From assembly GCA_004296455.1 (NCBI GenBank), contig AP018280.1:6188794-6252793 (forward strand): a stretch of 64,000 nt of DNA, read 5' to 3'. The notes below the pieces were generated by a model that did not search any database, had not been told where the DNA came from, and saw only the letters and a program-made list of their open reading frames with translations. The translations under genes were made by a program, and so were the position numbers. Source of the stretch: Calothrix sp. NIES-4101 (GTDB lineage Bacteria; Cyanobacteriota; Cyanobacteriia; Cyanobacteriales; Nostocaceae). The number at the start of each line of letters is the position of its first letter. The stretch's first letter is position 1. Shown here piece by piece: positions 1 to 8,567 of this stretch.

Positions 1-118
1 CGGCAGTGACGACCTCATATCCCCGGAATTCCAAGTAGTCCTTCACCAGCAATATCAGGTTTGGGTCGTCATCAATTAGTAAAAGTCGTTTGTGGTCTTT
101 CATGCTGGGTTCTTTCAT
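1..118 (-). CDS. Response regulator, N-terminal fragment (runs off left edge)
   Basis: Reading the minus strand from 118 gives a protein starting MKEPSMKDHKRLLLIDDDPN, continuing to an L-x-F-x-G-Y-E-V-V-T-A helix/strand end. This is the first beta strand, acidic pocket (three Asp) and first helix of a CheY-like receiver domain. The phospho-acceptor Asp and the output domain lie outside the window, so the subfamily cannot be told. A second in-frame ATG at 103 gives MKDHKRLLL and may be the true start. The gene is divergent from nothing close by; it shares orientation with the ferredoxin-like gene at 481-954. Confidence 0.8.
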   Translation of the reverse strand, partial: MKEPSMKDHKRLLLIDDDPNLILLVKDYLEFRGYEVVTA

Positions 119-480
119 AGCAGTGGCAATTGTCGCGCTTCGGTCCATCAGGGTATTGACTCGTTTCCTATGATGGTGGATCGTGAAAAAGTGTGTGAGC
201 TTTCCCCACTTAACTCGCCTTTGCCGCCTGCATGTCTAAAAAGTGAGAGTGACTTTTTTCGACATTAGGAAACTAGAGCTAAAGTACAGTAAGGATACGT
301 AGAGCAGTAGTATTTATAATGCGCTATTATATATCGCTTTGATGAGTGCGGGCGAAAAAACACTGATTAAATAATAATTATTCAAGTTCACATAAGTGTT
401 GGTTTAAGATGCTCCCAAAAATTAACCCACGCTAATCAATGCTCTATTAAAGCTTACTGCTTTTCATATCCTTTTCATGG
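119..480. other. Intergenic region with one small hairpin
   Basis: No convincing gene. A hairpin AAAAAGT / ACTTTTT with a 7-nt loop lies at 238-259 and runs into a T-tract on the plus strand. No plus-strand gene ends here, so it may simply be part of the leader of the minus-strand response regulator. The rest is AT-rich without clear repeats. Confidence 0.4.
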
Positions 481-954
481 TTAAGCCTCTATTAATTGTT
501 CGCCAACATTTTGGAAGCAATTTGGCAGAGAGTGGAGTAAAAATGCGTATTCTTCTACCACTTTATTGCCAATTAGATGTTCTTGAATAATTCGTTCGAT
601 TACTTCGGGAGTTGCTTGGCAATACCACACACCATCCGGGTAAACTACCATTATCGGCCCAGAACAACAAACTCGCAAGCAATTGGCTTTTGTTCTGAAG
701 ATGTAATTCAGGTTATTTTCTTGTGCTTGATCTAGTTTTAGCTCCTGAAGACGCTTTTTCAAATATTCCCATGATTCCAAAGAAGCTTGTTTAGAGCAAC
801 ATTTTGGAATTGTCTGGTCAGCACATAAAAAAATATGTCGCTGGATTTTGGAAAGTCCTAGAGATTCTACAGAATTACTTAGGAATTTCTTTGCGGAAAT
901 TTTAGTATTTTCCGGTATTCTCAGACCTGATAATTCCGCCGTATTGTTACTCAT
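481..954 (-). CDS. Thioredoxin-like [2Fe-2S] ferredoxin-domain protein
   Basis: About 157 aa. The N-terminal ~40 residues look like an extension; the rest matches the thioredoxin-fold [2Fe-2S] ferredoxins, with [10 protein letters not shown] followed ~40 residues later by CLRVCC and the typical GP[11 protein letters not shown] strand. These cysteines are the expected cluster ligands. Members are found fused to hydrogenase or Nuo subunits or as stand-alone soluble electron carriers; this one is stand-alone, so its partner is unknown. I chose the start at 954 (MSNNTAEL) because a strong AGGAGGTG ribosome-binding site lies just upstream; the longer frame to 1047 has no comparable signal. It is divergent from groES. 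Confidence 0.8.
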   Translation of the reverse strand: MSNNTAELSGLRIPENTKISAKKFLSNSVESLGLSKIQRHIFLCADQTIPKCCSKQASLESWEYLKKRLQELKLDQAQENNLNYIFRTKANCLRVCCSGPIMVVYPDGVWYCQATPEVIERIIQEHLIGNKVVEEYAFLLHSLPNCFQNVGEQLIEA

Positions 955-1349
955 CTCGCACCTCCTGATTACTGTTCTATAACAATTTTCTGGGTTTGCA
1001 AATAAATTTGAAGATACAAAAATATTCATAAACCAAAGAAAAATCATCTGATGAACATTTTTGATCGAGTATTTTTACTTAATTAATTCCTGAAATCGTT
1101 ATGGGGCAAAGAAAAAATGCCAAGGAGTCAGGGAACATAAATAGGGGAGAAAAGGTATTCCAGAAGACAATGACGGGAAAGAGAAGATGGGGAGATAGGG
1201 AGAAAGAAATAATATTTTCTATATCTGTTTTTCCTAGTGTCCCCCTGTCCTCATATTCCCCCTTCCCCTGATGTCCACTGCCCATTCTCTAATAGTTCGG
1301 GAACCCGTACACACTAATTTCTTGCTATTTGAAGCTGTATTTAGGTAAA
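955..1349. other. Divergent promoter region between ferredoxin-like gene and groES
   Basis: Contains a purine-rich then pyrimidine-rich stretch (about 1120-1290) with phrases such as GATGGGGAGATAGGGAG. Similar low-complexity phrases recur in other intergenic regions of the window. An open frame of 68 codons on the minus strand (1079-1285) is compositionally just this repeat and is not called as a gene. The groES promoter should lie at the right end, next to the CIRCE operator. Confidence 0.5.
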
Positions 1350-1376
1350 TTAGCACTCAGGAGTTGAGAGTGCTAA
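1350..1376 (+). promoter_or_regulatory. CIRCE operator (HrcA binding site) of groESL
   Basis: TTAGCACTC - 9 nt - GAGTGCTAA is an exact match to the CIRCE inverted repeat, 17 nt upstream of the groES start. HrcA repressor binds CIRCE and releases it on heat shock; in cyanobacteria groESL is a known CIRCE/HrcA target. The hrcA gene is not in this window. The position next to the start suggests binding at or just downstream of the promoter and in the 5' UTR. Confidence 0.97.
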
Positions 1377-1393
1377 TAAGGCACGAATTAGTT

Positions 1394-1705
1394 ATGGCAG
1401 CAGTATCATTAAGCGTATCAACAGTAAAACCTTTAGGCGATCGCGTTTTCGTTAAAGTTAGTGCTTCTGAAGAAAAGACCGCAGGTGGTCTTTATTTGCC
1501 CGACACAGCCAAAGAAAAGCCCCAAGTTGGTGAAGTTGTTTCTATTGGCGATGGCAAGTTCAAAGATGATGGTAGCCGCATGTCAATGGATGTGAAAGTT
1601 GGAGATAAAGTTCTCTACTCCAAGTACGCTGGTACCGACATCAAACTAGGTACTGACGAGTATGTATTACTTTCGGAAAAAGACATTTTAGCAATTGTTA
1701 GCTAA
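1394..1705 (+). CDS. groES: Co-chaperonin GroES (Cpn10)
   Basis: 103 aa, normal length. Shows the family opening [22 protein letters not shown], the mobile loop (about residues 24-42) that binds GroEL, and the conserved [15 protein letters not shown] strand. Forms the heptameric lid of the GroEL folding chamber in the cytoplasm. I place the start at 1394 (MAAVSLSV); an upstream in-frame TTG at 1364 would put coding sequence inside the CIRCE operator. First gene of the groES-groEL operon, 157 nt before groEL, under CIRCE/HrcA control. Identification is certain. Confidence 0.98.
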   Translation: MAAVSLSVSTVKPLGDRVFVKVSASEEKTAGGLYLPDTAKEKPQVGEVVSIGDGKFKDDGSRMSMDVKVGDKVLYSKYAGTDIKLGTDEYVLLSEKDILAIVS

Positions 1706-1862
1706 GTGGGTAGCGGGTAATGGTTAATGAATGGGTAATAGTTAATGGGTATATAGTTAACTGTTAATCCTCATAACCAAACAACCACTAACCAAAAATC
1801 AACAATCAACTAATCGAACTAAACAAAAACAGAGAATAGCTTACAAAGCGAATTACATTATT

Positions 1863-3500
1863 ATGGCAAAGCGGATTATTTACAACGAAAACGCTCGTCG
1901 TGCTCTTGAGCGTGGTATGGATATTTTGGCAGAAGCGGTGGCTGTAACCCTTGGTCCTAAAGGTCGCAACGTCGTATTAGAAAAGAAATTTGGCGCACCT
2001 CAAATTATCAATGACGGTGTAACCATCGCTAAAGAAATTGAGCTAGAAGATCACGTTGAAAATACTGGTGTGGCTTTGATTCGTCAAGCAGCTTCTAAAA
2101 CTAATGATGCTGCTGGTGATGGCACCACAACCGCAACCGTTTTGGCTCACGCTGTTGTTAAAGAAGGTTTACGCAACGTTGCAGCTGGTGCAAACGCGAT
2201 CTTGTTGAAGCGCGGTATTGACAAAGCAACAGCTTTCTTGGTTGACAAAATCAAGCAACATGCGCGCTCCGTTGAAGATTCTAAAGCGATCGCTCAAGTT
2301 GGTTCAATCTCTGCTGGTAATGACGAAGAAGTCGGCAGCATGATTGCTCAAGCGATGGATAAGGTGGGTAAAGAAGGTGTGATTTCCTTGGAAGAAGGAA
2401 AATCCATGACCACCGAGTTGGAAATTACCGAAGGTATGCGCTTCGATAAGGGTTATATCTCGCCCTATTTTGCAACTGATGCTGAACGCATGGAAGTTGT
2501 GTTTGACGAGCCTTACTTGCTGTTAACTGATAAGAAAATCGGTTTGGTACAAGATTTGGTACCTATCCTCGAACAAGTTGCTCGTTCCGGTCGTCCTTTG
2601 GTAATTCTTGCTGAAGATATCGAGAAAGAAGCACTTGCTACCTTGGTTGTCAACCGTTTACGTGGTGTCTTGAATGTAGCTGCGGTTAAAGCTCCTGGAT
2701 TTGGCGATCGCCGGAAAGCTATGCTGGAAGATATCGCAGTTTTAACTGGTGGACAGTTAATTACTGAAGATGCTGGCTTGAAACTCGACGCAACCAAGAT
2801 TGATAGCTTGGGTAAAGCTCGCCGCATCACCATTACCAAAGACAACACCACCATTGTTGCTGAAGGTAACGAGCAAGCAGTTAAAGCGCGTTGCGAACAA
2901 ATTCGTCGGCAAATGGAAGAAACTGAATCTTCCTACGATAAGGAAAAACTCCAAGAACGTTTGGCTAAATTGTCCGGTGGTGTAGCAGTTGTGAAAGTTG
3001 GTGCTGCTACCGAAACCGAAATGAAGGACAAGAAACTCCGTTTGGAAGATGCTATCAACGCTACTAAAGCAGCAGTTGAAGAAGGTATCGTTCCTGGTGG
3101 TGGTACAACCTTGGCACACCTTGCACCTGAGTTGGAAACTTGGGCAAGCGGTAACCTCAAGGATGAAGAGTTAATTGGGGCAATGATTGTTGCTCGTGCA
3201 TTAACTGCTCCTTTGAAGAGAATTGCTGAAAATGCAGGTCAAAATGGTGCGGTAATTGCTGAATACGTGAAGCAGAAAGACTTCAACGTTGGTTTCAATG
3301 CTGCTACTAACGAATATGTTGACATGTTCGCTGCTGGTATTGTTGACCCTGCGAAAGTAACCCGTTCCGCACTCCAAAACGCAGCTTCCATCGCTGGTAT
3401 GGTGTTGACAACCGAATGTATCGTTGTTGACAAGCCAGAGCCTAAAGATGGCGCTCCTGCTGGCGCTGGTGCTGGTATGGGTGGAGATTTCGATTACTAA
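1863..3500 (+). CDS. groEL: Chaperonin GroEL1 (Cpn60)
   Basis: 545 aa, full length. Has the nucleotide-binding TLGPKGRN (29-36) and GDGTTT (85-90) motifs and the apical and intermediate domains in normal order. The tail is [12 protein letters not shown], short and Gly/Ala-rich, instead of the long GGM repeats of E. coli GroEL. It folds client proteins in an ATP-driven cycle with GroES. Cyanobacteria usually carry a second groEL elsewhere without groES; this copy, paired with groES and CIRCE, is the groEL1 type. The 157-nt gap to groES holds imperfect GTTAAT/GGGTAAT repeats and no obvious terminator, consistent with co-transcription. Confidence 0.98.
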   Translation: MAKRIIYNENARRALERGMDILAEAVAVTLGPKGRNVVLEKKFGAPQIINDGVTIAKEIELEDHVENTGVALIRQAASKTNDAAGDGTTTATVLAHAVVKEGLRNVAAGANAILLKRGIDKATAFLVDKIKQHARSVEDSKAIAQVGSISAGNDEEVGSMIAQAMDKVGKEGVISLEEGKSMTTELEITEGMRFDKGYISPYFATDAERMEVVFDEPYLLLTDKKIGLVQDLVPILEQVARSGRPLVILAEDIEKEALATLVVNRLRGVLNVAAVKAPGFGDRRKAMLEDIAVLTGGQLITEDAGLKLDATKIDSLGKARRITITKDNTTIVAEGNEQAVKARCEQIRRQMEETESSYDKEKLQERLAKLSGGVAVVKVGAATETEMKDKKLRLEDAINATKAAVEEGIVPGGGTTLAHLAPELETWASGNLKDEELIGAMIVARALTAPLKRIAENAGQNGAVIAEYVKQKDFNVGFNAATNEYVDMFAAGIVDPAKVTRSALQNAASIAGMVLTTECIVVDKPEPKDGAPAGAGAGMGGDFDY

Positions 3501-3542
3501 AATTAATCATCTTGGGGTGGGTTTTGTGCCTGCCCTGCCCAA

Positions 3543-3583
3543 AAAACAGCTATCTCTTTTGAACGGGAGGTGGCTGTTTTTTT
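3543..3583 (+). terminator. Rho-independent terminator of groESL
   Basis: AAAACAGC pairs with GCTGTTTT across a loop that contains a further CTC/GAG pairing, followed by a run of seven T. It begins about 40 nt after the groEL stop codon. Good stem plus T-tract, so a convincing intrinsic terminator. Confidence 0.85.
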
Positions 3584-4289
3584 GTATGTAATTTTATATT
3601 CAATCATTAGGGAGATTTGTTTAGATGATAAATGGTGGAAACTGAGATGAAAGTTCCACAGGATTTTTAATTGTTTACTTGTCGAAGGAAATACGGCGTT
3701 ATTAAAGTCTCAACTGCAACGCATCTCTCATACCATTTCACGAAAAATCTGATACAGATGTAAATCCTGAAAGCTTTGCTGCTTCTAAGTTCTTTAATTG
3801 CGTAGCTTGCTTCACTCTTCGAGAAGGCTTGCGCCTACGCGACAGCGAGTATTGCGACTTGCGAATTGGTATTACAGGATGGGACTACGCACTTAATTGT
3901 CAGTGTTATCAGGAAAAAAATATTACTAACTCAAAAATAAATAAATATTGAAAATCAAAATTATTCATTAAAAAAATCTAAAATTGAAGGCTTTATGCTC
4001 ACTATTAACACTTGCCAGTAAAAAGTTTGTGCTAACACTAAAGAGTACATTAATTGAGATGGCAAGCACTTTTTAGTCTCTTCCTCTAATCTTGTCATCA
4101 TTTATAAATATAGGAATCCGCTTCCACAAAGCTCAAATAAAAACCTTACAGATGGATTCCCAATAATTAGTTTTAATACCACTAGAAATTCAATTTCTCA
4201 AAAATGATTCAAGTCATTCTGCGCCATCTTGCTACTGGCGGAGTCATGCTTTTTCAACTTTGACTTTGAAACTATCGTTAGGAAAATCA
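3584..4289. other. AT-rich intergenic region after groEL
   Basis: Apart from the palindromic repeat at 3800-3840 I see no gene. A 19-codon frame beginning MIQVILRH at 4204 has no supporting signal. The region separates the chaperonin operon from small hypothetical genes. Confidence 0.5.
3800..3840. repeat. Short palindromic cyanobacterial repeat
   Basis: GCGTAGCTTGCTTC ... GAAGGCTTGCGCCTACGC forms an imperfect inverted repeat whose ends are GCGTAG/CTACGC. Phrases of this kind (cttgc-cgtag, ttcgctt) are familiar as dispersed intergenic repeats in Nostocales genomes. It is GC-richer than the surrounding DNA. Confidence 0.6.
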
Positions 4290-4454
4290 ATGATTAGTTT
4301 TAAATACGTTTTTCTTTTGAGCTTTATTTTAGGAGCTATGCTTGCTTCCCTCTTTCAAATGGGATATGCACTTGACGAAGCGGATATTGAACGCTTTTCA
4401 GTCTGGACATTTATCGCGACTGTGCTTGCTAGCTTACCAAGCATTTTGTGGTGA
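4290..4454 (+). CDS. Small hypothetical membrane protein
   Basis: 54 aa starting MISFKYVFLLSFILGAM, with one strong hydrophobic segment (about residues 5-22) and a second weaker one near the C-terminus (SVWTFIATVLASLPSIL). An AGGAAA ribosome-binding site lies 7 nt before the ATG. I recognise no family. The frame is open upstream to 4260 but the ATG at 4290 has the better signal. It may be a real small protein or a chance frame in AT-rich DNA. Confidence 0.35.
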   Translation: MISFKYVFLLSFILGAMLASLFQMGYALDEADIERFSVWTFIATVLASLPSILW

Positions 4455-4791
4455 TTATAATAAGATTCATAACAAGGACAAAGTCTTAATTTTATTGAAA
4501 CTTTTAGCTGGTAATCAAACGTAGTCGGCATTCTCAATCGCCAATTTATTAATGTTTACATTCGGATTAATTTATGAACAAAAATGTATAATTGTACGAA
4601 AAAAATTACATTTATCCAGAAATGAAAGTGACTGAATTGTGATTTATGGGTGATGAGGAAAAGTTTGCAAATCTTTTATTTTTTATTCTCATCTACTTTT
4701 ATTAAGAAAAATCGCTGATTTACTACTTTCTCAGATATATTGCCTAACCTAGTAGCATCCTCAAATTGCCAAAGGAAGCCAATATACCAAT
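4455..4791. other. Intergenic, nothing recognised
   Basis: AT-rich spacer between two small hypothetical genes. No repeat, hairpin or coding frame that I can support. Confidence 0.4.
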
Positions 4792-5019
4792 ATGGATTTT
4801 AATAATAATAACCAGCATCTACCTGTACAAATATTTATCTTTATATTGAGCCTTGCTGACGATGTATTACTGTTAGGGCTTGCAAGAATCGGCATTCATT
4901 TTGCTTGGTTACATTGGCTCTCACCTGTGATTATTGGAGGCACGATTGTACATTTGGGATGGCATTTCTACCGCCATCGCCTAAAAAAAGGTCTACATAA
5001 CACGATGGGTGATTTTTAG
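4792..5019 (+). CDS. Small hypothetical membrane protein
   Basis: 75 aa: polar MDFNNNNQHL start, then two hydrophobic segments (about 12-30, FIFILSLADDVLLLGLA; and about 38-57, LHWLSPVIIGGTIVHLGW) and a basic C-terminal tail FYRHRLKKG. This pattern predicts a two-helix inner-membrane or thylakoid protein. No family recognised. An AAGGAAG site about 18 nt upstream is weakly placed. The composition looks like a real membrane protein rather than random sequence. Confidence 0.5.
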   Translation: MDFNNNNQHLPVQIFIFILSLADDVLLLGLARIGIHFAWLHWLSPVIIGGTIVHLGWHFYRHRLKKGLHNTMGDF

Positions 5020-5060
5020 TAATCTCTATTGCGAAATATACTACTTTTGGCATATAACCT

Positions 5061-5531
5061 TTGGCAGAAGTCTCATCCTCTCATCCTGGCGTAATCTGGA
5101 CTTATCCCTCAGAGGTATATTTTTTCACCTACTATTCAGCGCCAATCGAGGAGTATATAAGTTCAGTGAATCAAAATAGTTTAGACAAAATTAGGTCAAG
5201 TGCAAAATTTATACTATGGTTTCGTTCCGTTTTACCATCGGAAATTCAGCAAATCATACGACCGTATTTAGATCAACCCTATCGTTTGGCACTTAATATA
5301 TTGGATTGTTGCGATCGGGATAATCCTATTACTATTGATGCGATCGCACAAGAGATAAACTTGAATCGAGAAACAACTCGTCAAGTCCTCAAAGCTTTAG
5401 AATCAGGTGGAATGAAGTTTAATGTCAGTCGAGCCAGAAGCTGGCAAATCCTCGATTTAGACTCACAAACAATTGTAGATAACAAAGAAAAACTAACTGA
5501 AGAATTAAAACTAGAAACTTCATTAAGCTGA
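5061..5531 (+). CDS. Hypothetical protein with winged-HTH-like C-terminal half
   Basis: 156 aa, starting at a TTG (MAEVSSSHPGVIWTYPSE); there is no internal ATG near the N-terminus, so the TTG start is inferred. Residues ~95-135 (ITIDAIAQEINLNRETTRQVLKALE) fit a helix-turn-helix of MarR/GntR-like wing type, suggesting DNA binding. The N-terminal half is not recognised. It lies 41 nt after the small membrane protein and converges on psbV, sharing a hairpin terminator. Function as a transcription regulator is inference from the HTH pattern only. Confidence 0.55.
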   Translation: MAEVSSSHPGVIWTYPSEVYFFTYYSAPIEEYISSVNQNSLDKIRSSAKFILWFRSVLPSEIQQIIRPYLDQPYRLALNILDCCDRDNPITIDAIAQEINLNRETTRQVLKALESGGMKFNVSRARSWQILDLDSQTIVDNKEKLTEELKLETSLS

Positions 5532-5560
5532 CGACTGACAACTAATAGCCAGACAAAAAG

Positions 5561-5639
5561 AAGTAGGGATAGTAGAGGAAACAGGGTATTAGAAAAAGAA
5601 AATTTCTATTACTCCTGCTAACTCAACTCAACCCTACTT
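5561..5639. terminator. Long imperfect hairpin between convergent genes
   Basis: AAGTAGGG (5561-5568) pairs with CCCTACTT (5632-5639), and within it ATTAGAAA pairs with TTTCTATT. It sits between the 3' ends of the HTH gene (+) and psbV (-), so it probably terminates both directions. Confidence 0.6.
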
Positions 5640-5661
5640 GAACAAAAGTACAGCGTTTATT

Positions 5662-6153
5662 TTAGTAGTAGATTTTTCCACCACCCCATTGCGAACCAAC
5701 AATTTTAGGTTGCAAGAGGATATAACCTGCGATCGCTTCCAAATCTTTGTCAGTCAAATTACGCATTTCGGTGAAAATATCAGCACTCTTTGTACTGGGG
5801 TGTAGTTCGGAGATTTCTTCTTCTCCATCATAGGTTGTAGGGTTTTTCATGTAATCAACCAAACCCTCAATGCTGTTGCGGTTGGGTGTTGCACCAGCCA
5901 AAGCTTCAGGTTCAAGACCAACGTTCTGGTTTGTCTTGGTAACACCACCAGCATGGCATTGGGCACAAGCATATTGAAATAAACGTTTACCTTCTTTGAC
6001 TTGTTTAAGGCTTAGAACTGTGGTATTACCAGCCTCGTTAAGAGTTACAGTACGAGTAGCCGCAGAGAGTTCTACTGCACTCGCACTACCAATAACGAAT
6101 TGGAATGTTAACAGCACAGTAGCAACAAAAATGCCAACGAATTTTCTTAACAT
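5662..6153 (-). CDS. psbV: Photosystem II extrinsic cytochrome c550 (PsbV)
   Basis: 163 aa. Signal peptide 1-26 ending SASA, so the mature protein starts VELS and is lumenal. Haem-binding CAQCH at 63-67 gives the axial His at mature position 41; the second axial ligand is H118 in ELHPSTKS, mature position 92, as in known PsbV. Ends in the typical GGGKIYY. It binds the lumenal face of PSII and stabilises the Mn4Ca cluster with PsbU and PsbO. A good AGGGGAAAG site precedes the ATG. Monocistronic here. Confidence 0.98.
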   Translation of the reverse strand: MLRKFVGIFVATVLLTFQFVIGSASAVELSAATRTVTLNEAGNTTVLSLKQVKEGKRLFQYACAQCHAGGVTKTNQNVGLEPEALAGATPNRNSIEGLVDYMKNPTTYDGEEEISELHPSTKSADIFTEMRNLTDKDLEAIAGYILLQPKIVGSQWGGGKIYY

Positions 6154-6535
6154 CTTTCCCCTTAAAGATTTTGACGCTCAACACAGCAAATTTTTTGGCA
6201 AAACTCAATCTTAATCAAGCTGGTAGCTATTATTCATTAACTAATCCCCTTGTAATAACTTCGGTCGCACCATCGAAGTTATTGCCATCGGACTCGTTGT
6301 AGAACAATCGCAAAATACATAATTGCTATTTAGCTAACAAACAATATGATTGAGCCACAGTAATACAAATATCATGTTCGGGGCGCAAATGGTTGCCTAA
6401 ACTACAACTGAGGGGGCAGGAAGCTTTATAAATAGGGGAAATTGGAGGATATGGCAAGTATGAGTGCTGAAGTTCAAAAGTGATAAGTTTTGAGATGAGA
6501 AGAAAAGCCCAAACACAAACCAGAAAAATAAAAGA

Positions 6536-6581
6536 GCAGAAAGTTAGTGTCTTAAGTCAAAACAAACATCTAACTTTCTGC
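6536..6581. other. Stem-loop with 12-bp perfect stem
   Basis: GCAGAAAGTTAG (6536-6547) pairs perfectly with CTAACTTTCTGC (6570-6581) across a 22-nt loop. Read on the minus strand it is followed by TCTTTTATTTTT, a terminator-like U-tract, although no annotated gene ends there. The surrounding 6154-6894 interval contains the psbV promoter and no coding frame I can support. Confidence 0.6.
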
Positions 6582-6894
6582 AATGTTACGTAAGTAAATA
6601 AACCCATGAGTCCACTCATTATGACACTTGGTAACGATTAATTTCACTATGTAGTTGTAATTACAGAATTGATAACATGCAATAATTGCAACTAATGAAA
6701 GTTTTTATCCCCTGTTCCCTGATATTCTTCACATTATTTTTTAATATAAATGACACTTTATATGATATGTATTATTTCTCCACATACAATTTGCACACTT
6801 TTTTCCCACAAAGACATCAAGTATAATAATTTTCTTTCCTGCTCCTGTTGATTTAAAGCTCTTTAACTTTTTCTCACCCATCAGCAATTTACTA

Positions 6895-7416
6895 ATGAAA
6901 ATTTCAATTGATACTCATATTCCCTTCCCTCGTCAGATTGTGTACGCGACTTACAGAGATAAACTCACAGAACTTGTTCGCTACATCCCAGATATTCGTG
7001 ATATTAAAGTTAAGTCTCGAAAAGAAGTAGATGAAATAATTTACACAGTCAATGAATGGCATGGTGGTGGCGAAATTCCAATAGCTGCAAGAGCTTTACT
7101 TAGTGAAGATATGCTCTCCTGGCTTGAATATAATACTTGGAAGCAAACAGAATTTGTCTTGGAATGGCGACTGGAAACACGTGCTTTTACAGAAGCTGTT
7201 TATTGTGCTGGTAAAAATTATTTTCTCGAAGATGGGAATAATACTATTATCAAAAGTCGTGGTGAATTAACAATTGATCCCCAGAAAATTCATGGCGCAC
7301 CCCAGTTTATTACGGGACAAATTGCTCGCGTGGTCGAAGATTTTTTGGGTAGTAAGATTACACCTAGCTTAATGCAAATGAGTCAGGGGGTAAAAAAGTA
7401 TCTCGAAAAAAGTTAA
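6895..7416 (+). CDS. SRPBCC / START-like domain protein
   Basis: 173 aa. Opens with MKISIDTHIPFPRQIVYATYRDKL, the usual first strand and helix of the SRPBCC (polyketide cyclase/START-like) fold, and ends with a long helix (ITGQIARVVEDFLGSKITPSLMQMSQGVKKYL). Such proteins have a hydrophobic ligand cavity; the ligand cannot be told from sequence. Strictly cytoplasmic, with no signal peptide. It stands alone between long AT-rich spacers. Confidence 0.75.
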   Translation: MKISIDTHIPFPRQIVYATYRDKLTELVRYIPDIRDIKVKSRKEVDEIIYTVNEWHGGGEIPIAARALLSEDMLSWLEYNTWKQTEFVLEWRLETRAFTEAVYCAGKNYFLEDGNNTIIKSRGELTIDPQKIHGAPQFITGQIARVVEDFLGSKITPSLMQMSQGVKKYLEKS

Positions 7417-7907
7417 AGGTTAGAAATTGGCTTAGTATTCAACTCCATAAACTTCTCCGAATGTTACAGAATATAAAGTGTTTAAGAATACTTTATTTAG
7501 TTTAAAAGTACGAATTTCAATAAAAAAGTACTGCAATACAATGATGCAGAAAGATTTCAGCAAGGGAGATAAACCAATTTTTGAGAAATCTGGTAACATC
7601 AAATAACCTTCAAAGAAAGATATTGTCTTATCATTGGTAATTTGACTTGATATTCTACTCAAGTCCATGTTTTATCATTGACTAAGACTAAACTTCATTT
7701 CCGAGAAGGTAACTGTCGCTTGAACTGAATTTGGCTGTTTTCAATTGGCTTCTGATTAAGCCAGATAAAACCGTTTATTATTCAGTTAGCAGTTATTTGC
7801 CTAAATATTATCTTTGCCATTTCACAATTAATCTTTTTTTAAGATTTACTCCTCAATTGCACACACTCTTGAACTCATCGCTTCATTTATTCAATTTGGA
7901 GATAGAT
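7417..7907. other. Intergenic spacer before the BON lipoprotein
   Basis: AT-rich. A minus-strand frame of 78 codons (7432-7668) has no ribosome-binding site and an unremarkable composition; I do not call it. The lipoprotein promoter should lie in the right-hand part. Confidence 0.4.
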
Positions 7908-8357
7908 ATGAAAAAATTCATTCCTTTTTTAATTAGTGGTATTTTGGCAGTAGGTGCAGTAGCGTGCCAAGATGCATCTAAGACTTCTGATGCTGGTTCT
8001 TCTCCGACAGATTCTGTTAATAAAACAGCTAAAGATGTGGGTGCTAAAACTGAAACCGCAGCTAAAAATACAGCTGACGGTGCTAAAACTGCTGTTAATA
8101 AAACAACTACAGCTGCGAAAACTGCCTTAACTAGCACTTCTGGTGGTACAAAAACCATCGTTAAGAATAATCTGGAAAAGAAATTTCCCGGAAGCAAGCT
8201 TGATGTAGAAGAAAAAGACGGCGTTTTGACAGTTAAAGGTACTGTTCCTGACGAGGCGACTTTGAAAAAGATTGAGCCTACTGTTAAAGAATATAAGTTC
8301 CAAGGTGTTAAAACTGTGAAGGTTGAAGCTAAGGTTGCTGAGAAAAAAGCACAATAA
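7908..8357 (+). CDS. BON-domain lipoprotein with Ala/Lys/Thr-rich linker
   Basis: 149 aa. Lipoprotein signal MKKFIPFLISGILAVGAVAC with the lipid-modified Cys at 20. Residues ~25-85 are a low-complexity Ala/Lys/Thr stretch with repeats of the type AKTETAAKNTADGAKTAVN, resembling late-embryogenesis-abundant-like sequence. Residues ~85-145 (VKNNLEKKFPGSKLDVEEKDGVLTVKGTVPDEATLKKIE) fit a BON domain, which is linked to membrane or phospholipid association and stress. GGAG ribosome-binding site 7 nt before the ATG decides this start over the open frame upstream. Envelope-stress role is inference. Confidence 0.8.
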   Translation: MKKFIPFLISGILAVGAVACQDASKTSDAGSSPTDSVNKTAKDVGAKTETAAKNTADGAKTAVNKTTTAAKTALTSTSGGTKTIVKNNLEKKFPGSKLDVEEKDGVLTVKGTVPDEATLKKIEPTVKEYKFQGVKTVKVEAKVAEKKAQ

Positions 8358-8426
8358 TAAAGTTTTAGTATCCTTTTCAGTAGATACTTGATAATTCCTA
8401 GTGGTTAAAAAGTCTAGATTTATATC

Positions 8427-8462
8427 CAGGGTTTACTTAGTTTTCAGTAAGCCCTGTTTTCT
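8427..8462 (+). terminator. Intrinsic terminator of the BON lipoprotein gene
   Basis: CAGGGTTTACT pairs with AGTAAGCCCTG (11 bp, one G-T) across an 8-nt loop and is followed by TTTTCTT. It lies 70 nt after the stop codon. Confidence 0.85.
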
Positions 8463-8567
8463 TGATTTTCATAATGAACAAAAAATAAAAATTCCATTTT
8501 ATTCTGATTTTTGTGTTTAGAGTATTTAAAATCTTGAAAATATTTAGGGTGTTTAGTTTAGGCTCAT

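Noticed and set aside
1079-1285. 68-codon minus-strand frame upstream of groES
   Set aside because: Consists of the purine-rich spacer repeat and has no start signal.
2513-3433. Long antisense frames inside groEL
   Set aside because: They mirror codon structure of groEL and have no ribosome-binding sites; typical shadow frames.
7432-7668. 78-codon minus-strand frame between the SRPBCC and BON genes
   Set aside because: No ribosome-binding site, no recognisable pattern, AT-rich spacer composition.
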